5,911 bases of DNA, from contig JAGYNX010000132.1 in assembly GCA_018399855.1 (NCBI GenBank), forward strand, positions 1 to 5,911, written 5' to 3'. The position numbers and the translations under genes were made by a program. Below, in pieces: positions 1 to 4,531 of this stretch (its first letter is position 1; each line of letters starts with the position of its first letter). The notes under the pieces were generated by a model that ran no database searches, had not been told where the DNA came from, and was given only the letters and a program-made list of their open reading frames with translations. This stretch comes from Spirochaetota bacterium (lineage in GTDB: Bacteria; Spirochaetota; UBA4802; UB4802).

Positions 1-420
1 GTATCCACATTCGTGACCGATCTGAAATACGCAGAAAAGCTGCAAATTGAGCCCACGGGTAATGCATCCAGGAGTTACGCGGGACTTCCCTCACCGGGAT
101 TCAGCAATATTCTTGTAAATCCGGGTTCCATGAAGGTGGATGAATGTATGAAGATGCCGGAAAGGTGTATCCTGGTTGAGCAGTTCATCGGCTTCGGACA
201 GTCAAACACACTCACCGGGCAGTTCACCGCCAACCTTGATCTTGCCTACCTGGTAGAGAAGGGTGAGGTGACAGGCCGGTTGAAGGACTGCATGCTGTCT
301 GACAACGTGTTTGATCTCATGAAGGGTGATATACTACTTTCAAACAGCACCCGCTGGATAGGGTCAGTAAACCTGCCCCACCTGTACTGCCCGGAGGTAC
401 AGTATACCTCGCAGGGATGA
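1..420 (+). CDS. TldD/PmbA family protein, C-terminal part (5' end outside window)
   Basis: This is the last 139 codons of a gene that enters from the left; the frame is open from base 1 and stops with TGA at 418-420, so the GTG at 13 is probably internal. The visible part matches the C-terminal domain of the TldD/PmbA (TldE) modulator-of-gyrase family. An 'A-E-K-L-x-I-E-P-T-G-N-A-S-R' stretch is followed by 'PSPGFSNILVNPG', a Gly-rich segment with 'TGQF', a 'V-E-K-G-E-V' turn and a closing 'CPEV' strand. In this family a TldD-TldE pair forms a zinc protease that processes peptides such as microcin and CcdA. The metal-binding HExxxH motif of TldD subunits would lie upstream, so the sequence cannot say whether this is a catalytic TldD or a metal-free PmbA/TldE-type subunit. 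The last residues and the 'PSPG' motif look more PmbA-like (inference). It is separated by 99 bp from the next gene and has no obvious functional tie to the flavoenzymes. Confidence 0.85.
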   Translation, partial: VSTFVTDLKYAEKLQIEPTGNASRSYAGLPSPGFSNILVNPGSMKVDECMKMPERCILVEQFIGFGQSNTLTGQFTANLDLAYLVEKGEVTGRLKDCMLSDNVFDLMKGDILLSNSTRWIGSVNLPHLYCPEVQYTSQG

Positions 421-519
421 GAGTGAATATTTGTAAAAAATAGTTTTTCTTATTGTCTAAAAATTGAGTGAAAATTACTGTGCATCAGAACTATTAACGT
501 AAATTAGAGGGGCAAAAAT

Positions 520-1557
520 ATGAAGACACGTATAACCGAACTTTTTAAGATTAAATATCCAATAGTTCTTTCAGGTATGAGCTGGATAAGCACCGCCGAA
601 CTTGTTGCCGCGGTTTCTGAAGCGGGGGGACTTGGCATACTGGCCACGGGAATACTTACCGCAGATGAGACCCGTGAAGCCGTGAAAAAAATCCGTACAC
701 TTACGAAAAAACCATTCGCTGCCAATGTTACCCTTTACTTTCCCGGGGCAGAACGGAATGCTGATGTGCTTGTAGAAGAACAGGTGCCCATTGTCAATTA
801 CGCCCTGGGCAAGGGGGATAAAATCTGCAAGGCGGTACACGCATACGGGGGAAAGGTTGTAGCCACGGTTGCCACTAAAAAGCACGCACTCGCCGCGCAG
901 CGGGACGGGGCGGATGCCCTGATCGTAACCGGTTACGAGGCGGCAGGACACGGCGGGCCGATTACCTCGATGGTGCTGGTGCCATCCATCGCGGAAACAC
1001 TGGACATACCCATCATCGCGGCGGGTGGATTCGCAGACGGCAGGGGGTTGATGGCCGCGTTGTCACTGGGTGCTGAAGGCATTTCGATGGGAACCCGTTT
1101 CATGAATACTGTTGAAAGTCCGGTAAACCAGAAGGCAAAGGAATACAGCATTGCGCGGGAGATACACGATACCGTATATACTAACAAGGTTGATGGTCTG
1201 CACGCCCGTATGATGAAAGCAAAGGGTGTCGACCGGCTCATGAAGAAGAAATTGAATCCATTCAGTGCCCTCTTCAGGTCACGTCAGATCGCCAAAATGC
1301 TGGGCTTTCCATGGCTGAAACTTGCCGTGGGTATTACCCTGATGGGCCCGAAGCGGGCAATGCAAATGGCCCGCATGGCAATAGGTTTTGATGCATTTAG
1401 AATAGGCACCATGGAAGGGGACGCGAAAAAAGGGGTGTTGCCAATGGGACAGGTAACCGGGATTATACATGACACTCCCACGGTGAAGCAGGTTATTGAG
1501 CGTATAGTCAAAGAAACAAAGGATGTAGAAGCAAGGGTGTCAAAAAAAATAAAATAA
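520..1557 (+). CDS. NMO/FabK-family FMN-dependent oxidoreductase (COG2070), paralogue 1
   Basis: The 345-residue product is a cytosolic FMN-dependent TIM-barrel protein of the nitronate monooxygenase / enoyl-ACP reductase II family. Visible landmarks are: an N-terminal beta strand and loop 'IKYPIVLSGM' (11-20) with 'AGGLG' (35-39); 'DALIVTGYEAAGHGG' (132-146), whose His144 sits where the family's active-site His lies; the FMN-phosphate loop 'AAGGFADGRG' (167-176); 'LGAEGISMGTRF' (183-194); and the C-terminal 'MGQVTGIIHDTP' (309-320). Residues about 225-300 form a Lys/Arg-rich and then hydrophobic helical insert that paralogue 2 has in shorter form. The ATG is supported by AGAGGGG at 506-512, seven bases upstream, and by the same N-terminus (MKTRITE) in paralogue 3. 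The gene stands alone: a terminator follows 36 bp after the stop. No convincing promoter or copy of the shared palindrome is seen upstream. The substrate is unknown; nitronate oxidation, enoyl-thioester reduction or another reduction all fit the fold. Confidence 0.9.
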   Translation: MKTRITELFKIKYPIVLSGMSWISTAELVAAVSEAGGLGILATGILTADETREAVKKIRTLTKKPFAANVTLYFPGAERNADVLVEEQVPIVNYALGKGDKICKAVHAYGGKVVATVATKKHALAAQRDGADALIVTGYEAAGHGGPITSMVLVPSIAETLDIPIIAAGGFADGRGLMAALSLGAEGISMGTRFMNTVESPVNQKAKEYSIAREIHDTVYTNKVDGLHARMMKAKGVDRLMKKKLNPFSALFRSRQIAKMLGFPWLKLAVGITLMGPKRAMQMARMAIGFDAFRIGTMEGDAKKGVLPMGQVTGIIHDTPTVKQVIERIVKETKDVEARVSKKIK

Positions 1558-1592
1558 TTAGTAGCATGCAGGCCCAACAGGACACAACCCGG

Positions 1593-1620
1593 GGACACGG
1601 TATTTACCGTGTCCTTTTTT
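1593..1620 (+). terminator. Rho-independent terminator after paralogue 1
   Basis: GGACACGG (1593-1600) pairs perfectly with CCGTGTCC (1607-1614) across a TATTTA loop; two further T-A pairs are possible inside the loop. Six T residues follow at 1615-1620. It lies 36 bp after the stop codon, so the first COG2070 gene very likely ends its transcript here and is not co-transcribed with the genes downstream. Confidence 0.93.
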
Positions 1621-1787
1621 GTTAATACTGGCATAATAATTGGTGCCTACCCTTCTATAAGCAGAAAAGAGTAGAAAAAAAGTTAGAAAAAGTATGGATC
1701 AGAACCCAAATCTTCTCACTTTAGTTGGACTTACTGTTCAATTCTTAATACGTTGTGATTAGTAAGCCAGTAAAAGGAGGAGCCAAA

Positions 1788-1895
1788 ATGAAAAAAGTAT
1801 ATAAGCTGTGTATGGATGCAGATTGCAGGAAGTTTAAAAAACTTCCAGAGGAAGTGCTTGAAAGCTATTTTCAAAGACTTGCATGGATTTCCTGA
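1788..1895 (+). CDS. Small ORF, 35 residues, unknown function
   Basis: I do not recognise this product. It starts MKKVYKLCMDADC, with a C-x4-C pair at residues 8 and 13, and continues with a basic patch and an amphipathic helix-like stretch 'KLPEEVLESYFQRL'; the stop is TGA. The reason to call it is its translation signal: AAGGAGGAG at 1774-1782, with AGGAGG ending seven bases before ATG, is the strongest Shine-Dalgarno sequence in the window. No clear promoter is visible; TTGGAC (1722-1727) followed by TAATAC has only a 15-bp spacer. It lies 173 bp after the terminator of the preceding gene and about 140 bp before the promoter of the next. It could be a genuine small protein, a regulatory or leader ORF, or the surviving 5' end of a decayed gene. 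The reading frames after its stop show no recognisable continuation. Confidence 0.4.
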   Translation: MKKVYKLCMDADCRKFKKLPEEVLESYFQRLAWIS

Positions 1896-2031
1896 TTCAT
1901 CTATATAACTGACTTTTGATTTATTGTTGGCATGGAACAGGGCGCCGTCTCTGAACCCATCAGGAGTGGTGAGCTGGTGTGAAATATGTACACCCCCTTT
2001 TACAAATATTGATAAAAAAACCAAAAAATTC
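1896..2031. other. AT-rich intergenic stretch with no recognised gene
   Basis: This lies between the small ORF and the promoter of the second COG2070 gene, and is part of the 580-bp gap 1558-2137. Frames on both strands are open over short distances, but their translations show no family motifs and no good ribosome binding site. Runs of A at 2015-2028 lie just upstream of the promoter and could act as an UP-like or bent-DNA element (inference). The part of the gap at 1621-1770 likewise shows nothing identifiable. Confidence 0.5.
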
Positions 2032-2060
2032 TTGATAAATACAGTACATAACAGTGTTAT
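2032..2060 (+). promoter_or_regulatory. Probable sigma70 promoter of the paralogue 2-3 unit
   Basis: TTGATA (2032-2037, five of six -35 consensus bases) is followed by a 17-bp spacer and TGTTAT (2055-2060, four of six -10 bases). A run rich in A lies just upstream. The -10 hexamer falls inside the palindrome at 2047-2061, so a protein bound there would block RNA polymerase. The transcript would start near 2067, leaving a leader of about 70 nt before ATG 2138. Confidence 0.6.
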
Positions 2061-2061
2061 G
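2047..2061. promoter_or_regulatory. Palindromic operator, copy 1 (15 bp)
   Basis: CATAACA (2047-2053) and TGTTATG (2055-2061) form a perfect inverted repeat around a central G. The identical 15-bp string occurs once more in the window, at 4486-4500 in front of the FadH-like gene. The odd-centred palindrome covering a -10 element is typical of a dimeric repressor such as a TetR-family protein, but the regulator family is an inference and no regulator gene is in the window. Confidence 0.75.
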
Positions 2062-2137
2062 CTATTCATCAGCCATAATGCGGCTATGTGTGTACACTGG
2101 TTGCGGGCATGGTTAATATCAATGGCCGGAGGGTATT

Positions 2138-3121
2138 ATGAGAACTAAGATTACAGAGATGTTCGGTATTGAGTATCCCATCATATGCGGTGCAATGATG
2201 TGGCTGTGTACACCAAAACTGTGTGCAGCCATTTCCAACGCGGGGGGGATGGGAAACCTCACAGCGGGGAATTATCCCACAGAAGAAGAATTACGCAACG
2301 CCATAAATGAAACACGGAAGCTCACGGATAAACCATTCATGGTGAATGTTACAATTCTGCCATCGGTGCATATTGGACCGGAACAGCATAAGATGTACCT
2401 GCGGGTATGTGCAGAAGAGAAGGTTGCAGGTCTTGAGATCTCGGGTGCGCCCATTGACAAGGCCTGCGGTCCTGAATATGTTGAAATGCTGAAGAAAGCC
2501 AACGTGAAGATGTTTCACAAGGTGGGATCAGTTCGTCATGCCGTACATGCTATAAAGGCAGGATACGATGGAATATACGCGGCGGGAATAGAAGAAGGTG
2601 GTCATCCGTTGAGTGATGACGTGTCAACCATGGTTCTGACACCGCGAATCGTTGAAGCCGTGGATGCGCCGGTAGTTACAGTAGGGGGCATCGCCAATGG
2701 AAAAACCATGGGAGCAGCATTGATGCTGGGGGCCCAGGGTGTGATGATGGCAACAAGATTCGTTGCAACACAGGAATGCGAGGTACACGAAAACATCAAG
2801 AAGGAACTTGTGGCCCGCCAGGAATACGAGACATCACTTATTTGTAAAACCATTGGACTGCAGGGCAGGGCCATACATAACAAGGTTGTAGAAGAAGTGC
2901 TGGAGATGGAAACAAGGGGATGCGGGCTTGAAGAACTTATTCCAAAAATTGCGGGTACACGGGTAAAAGAAGCCTGGGAAACAGGAAATATCGATATTGC
3001 CCCCATGATGATGGGACAATCGGTTGGCCTGGTAAATGATATTCCCACCTGTAAAGAACTGGTAACCCGTTTCGCGGAAGAGGCTAAAGCCCAGCTTTCA
3101 ACCGTGCAGGGAATGCTGTAA
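2138..3121 (+). CDS. NMO/FabK-family FMN-dependent oxidoreductase (COG2070), paralogue 2
   Basis: The 327-residue product has the same FMN TIM-barrel fold as the neighbouring paralogues but is the most diverged. Landmarks are: 'IEYPIICGAM' (11-20) and 'NAGGMG' (34-39); 'VTILP' (71-75); 'YDGIYAAGIEEGGHP' (143-157), with the putative active-site His156; the phosphate loop 'VGGIANGK' (182-189); 'LGAQGVMMATRF' (197-208); and 'MGQSVGLVNDIPT' (292-304). Two changes stand out against paralogues 1 and 3: His-Pro instead of His-Gly after the active-site position, and ATRF instead of GTRF. The segment between those landmarks and the C-terminal GQ motif is about 30 residues shorter. It resembles the common bacterial 'nitronate monooxygenase' annotation, with the same uncertainty over true substrate. 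ATG is supported by GGAGGG at 2128-2133, with a short four-base spacer, and by alignment of the start (MRTKITE). No terminator separates it from the next gene 110 bp on, so the two probably share the operator-controlled promoter. Confidence 0.9.
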   Translation: MRTKITEMFGIEYPIICGAMMWLCTPKLCAAISNAGGMGNLTAGNYPTEEELRNAINETRKLTDKPFMVNVTILPSVHIGPEQHKMYLRVCAEEKVAGLEISGAPIDKACGPEYVEMLKKANVKMFHKVGSVRHAVHAIKAGYDGIYAAGIEEGGHPLSDDVSTMVLTPRIVEAVDAPVVTVGGIANGKTMGAALMLGAQGVMMATRFVATQECEVHENIKKELVARQEYETSLICKTIGLQGRAIHNKVVEEVLEMETRGCGLEELIPKIAGTRVKEAWETGNIDIAPMMMGQSVGLVNDIPTCKELVTRFAEEAKAQLSTVQGML

Positions 3122-3231
3122 GTATATGGCTGGGGATCCTGATGAAAATATATGCTTGATAAAAAGAACAGGTGAACCATTATGTACCTATTATTGTTTG
3201 TATATGCTAATGTGTATTGAAGGAGCAAACC

Positions 3232-4269
3232 ATGAAAACTAGAATAACTGAAATTTTTGGAATTAAATATCCCATCATTCTGCCGGGAATGAGCTGGATA
3301 AGCACGCCAGAACTGGTGGCAGCGGTGTGTAACGCGGGGGGCACCGGCTATCTTGCCACGGGGCCATTGAACCCCGAGCAGACACGCCAGGCCATAAGAA
3401 GGATCAGGGAACTGACAGACAAGCCATTCGGCGCAGGCTGTACACTTATTATGCCGGGGGCAAAAGAAAATGCCGAGGTGATGCTGGAAGAAGAGATCCC
3501 CATCATCAACGTGTCACTTGGAAAATGTGACTGGATAGCCGAGCGGGCCCATAAATACGGGGGCAAGGTTATTACCACGGTTGTAAACGAAAAACACGCC
3601 ATGGCAGCGGAAAGACAGGGGGCAGACGCCCTGCAGGTGACCGGCCACGAGGCAGCAGCCCATGGAGGCCAGATAACCACCTTTGTACTGATTCCTGCTA
3701 TCGTTGAAAAAGTAAATATCCCTGTTGTGGCGGTAGGTGGTATCGCGGATGGACGGGGTATGGTAGCAGCCCTGGCTCTTGGTGCAGAAGGTGTTGGAAT
3801 GGGAACAAGGATGTCCATGACAAAGGAAAGCCCGTTGCATGATAAAACAATACAGGCGCAGATTGAAGCGGGTATTGACGATACTATTTATTCAAAAAGA
3901 TTTGACGGGATTCACTGTCGGGTATTGAAGACAAAATCGGCAGAAAAGGCCGTAAAGAAGGGAATGAGTCTTCCCCGTGCCATGATACAGTCCTACAAGA
4001 TATCAAGGGAAATGGATCTTCCCTATATCAAGCTTGCCCTCAGTGTGCTGGTGCAGGGGCCTAAAATGGTGATGCAGCTGGCACATTTTGCCTCAGCCTT
4101 CGACAAGATCAAGGTGGCCACAGAAAAAGGTGACCTGGATTACGGTGTGCAGCTTATAGGGCAGAGCCAGGGGCTCATCAATGATGTGCCATCAGTAAAG
4201 GAAATTATGGACAGAACAGTTAAGGAAGCCAAGGCGGCACAGAAGAAACTGGGCACTCAGCTTATATAA
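3232..4269 (+). CDS. NMO/FabK-family FMN-dependent oxidoreductase (COG2070), paralogue 3
   Basis: The 345-residue product aligns with paralogue 1 from first to last residue without a gap, about half the residues being identical by eye. Landmarks are: 'IKYPIILPGM' (11-20), an exactly shared 'GMSWIST' (19-25), 'ADALQVTGHEAAAHGG' (131-146) with putative active-site His144, the phosphate loop 'VGGIADGRG' (168-176), 'LGAEGVGMGTR' (183-193) and 'IGQSQGLINDVP' (309-320). Residues about 225-295 carry the same long helical insert as paralogue 1, including a hydrophobic stretch around 'YIKLALSVLVQGPK' (265-278). I chose ATG 3232, not the in-frame TTG at 3217. AAGGAG at 3220-3225 sits six bases before this ATG, whereas the TTG would lie just upstream of that site, and MKTRITE then lines up with paralogue 1. 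It is probably the second gene of a unit with paralogue 2, closed by the terminator at 4291-4327. The true reaction is undetermined (enoyl reduction, nitronate oxidation or other). Confidence 0.9.
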   Translation: MKTRITEIFGIKYPIILPGMSWISTPELVAAVCNAGGTGYLATGPLNPEQTRQAIRRIRELTDKPFGAGCTLIMPGAKENAEVMLEEEIPIINVSLGKCDWIAERAHKYGGKVITTVVNEKHAMAAERQGADALQVTGHEAAAHGGQITTFVLIPAIVEKVNIPVVAVGGIADGRGMVAALALGAEGVGMGTRMSMTKESPLHDKTIQAQIEAGIDDTIYSKRFDGIHCRVLKTKSAEKAVKKGMSLPRAMIQSYKISREMDLPYIKLALSVLVQGPKMVMQLAHFASAFDKIKVATEKGDLDYGVQLIGQSQGLINDVPSVKEIMDRTVKEAKAAQKKLGTQLI

Positions 4270-4290
4270 GGGTACCAGGGTATTTTAAGA

Positions 4291-4327
4291 AAGAAAAGCC
4301 ACATCCATTCCGGGTGTGGCTTTTCTT
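4291..4327 (+). terminator. Rho-independent terminator after paralogue 3, possibly bidirectional
   Basis: A 13-bp perfect stem, 4291-4303 with 4315-4327 (core AAAAGCCACA / TGTGGCTTTT), is extended by T-G, C-G and C-G pairs to about 16 bp around the loop ATTCC (4307-4311). The distal arm is T-rich and followed by ATTTTC. A matching A-rich side upstream would let it work on the opposite strand too. It begins 22 bp after the stop codon and ends the paralogue 2-3 unit. Confidence 0.92.
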
Positions 4328-4454
4328 ATTTTCATGGAGATCACCAGTACCCAAAAATTGAGAAAGATCATGGCATATGCACATGAATCCTGGTTGAAGC
4401 GTATATGAGGAATAAGTGCATACATAAAATATTAGTTGTAATACAAAAAAAATC

Positions 4455-4483
4455 TTGAAAAAATTTACTGGTCTGGGTATATT
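4455..4483 (+). promoter_or_regulatory. Sigma70 promoter of the FadH-like gene
   Basis: TTGAAA (4455-4460) and TATATT (4478-4483) are separated by exactly 17 bp; each hexamer matches consensus at four or five of six positions, and an A-rich tract (4444-4452) lies just upstream. Transcription would begin near 4490, inside the palindrome, giving a leader of about 40 nt. The preceding intergenic stretch (4328-4454) holds nothing else I can identify. Confidence 0.78.
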
Positions 4484-4503
4484 AACATAACAGTGTTATG
4501 TTA
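4483..4503. promoter_or_regulatory. Palindromic operator, copy 2 (21 bp, perfect)
   Basis: TAACATAACA (4483-4492) and TGTTATGTTA (4494-4503) are exact inverted repeats around G4493. The inner 15 bp are identical to the palindrome at 2047-2061. The site begins at the last base of the -10 element and covers the expected start site, a classic repressor position. The longer perfect symmetry suggests this is the higher-affinity of the two sites (inference). Confidence 0.82.
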
Positions 4504-4531
4504 CATTTCTTAATTTTTGAGGGGAAGAACT

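Noticed and set aside
434..450. AAAAA-TAG-TTTTT inverted repeat after the TldD/PmbA gene as a terminator
   Set aside because: The stem is only A-T pairs with a three-base loop, so it would be too weak; readthrough into paralogue 1 cannot be judged.
470..497. Promoter for paralogue 1 with TATTAA (492-497) as -10
   Set aside because: No acceptable -35 hexamer lies 16-18 bp upstream; the alternative TTGTCT/TACTGT pair matches poorly.
1731..2069. 112-codon minus-strand ORF across the small ORF and intergenic gap
   Set aside because: Its translation shows no family motif, it lacks a good ribosome binding site and it would run through the promoter and operator of paralogue 2; it is a by-product of AT-rich sequence.
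2071..2085. AGCC...GGCT hairpin in the leader of paralogue 2
   Set aside because: Only four base pairs; too short to call a regulatory structure.
1924..2148. 74-codon plus-strand ORF ending inside the start of paralogue 2
   Set aside because: No ribosome binding site, unusual composition, and it crosses the promoter and operator and overlaps the well-supported ATG at 2138.
2602..3228. 208-codon minus-strand ORF opposite paralogue 2
   Set aside because: It is antisense to a gene with clear family motifs; the Ser/Thr/Pro-rich translation is typical of a shadow frame.
3217..3231. In-frame TTG giving a five-residue N-terminal extension of paralogue 3
   Set aside because: The TTG lies immediately before and overlaps the AAGGAG site that serves ATG 3232, has no binding site of its own, and the extension is absent from paralogue 1.
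4376..4422. TATGCAC / GTGCATA inverted repeat before the FadH-like promoter
   Set aside because: Seven-base arms separated by 33 bases are expected by chance, and no second copy exists in the window.
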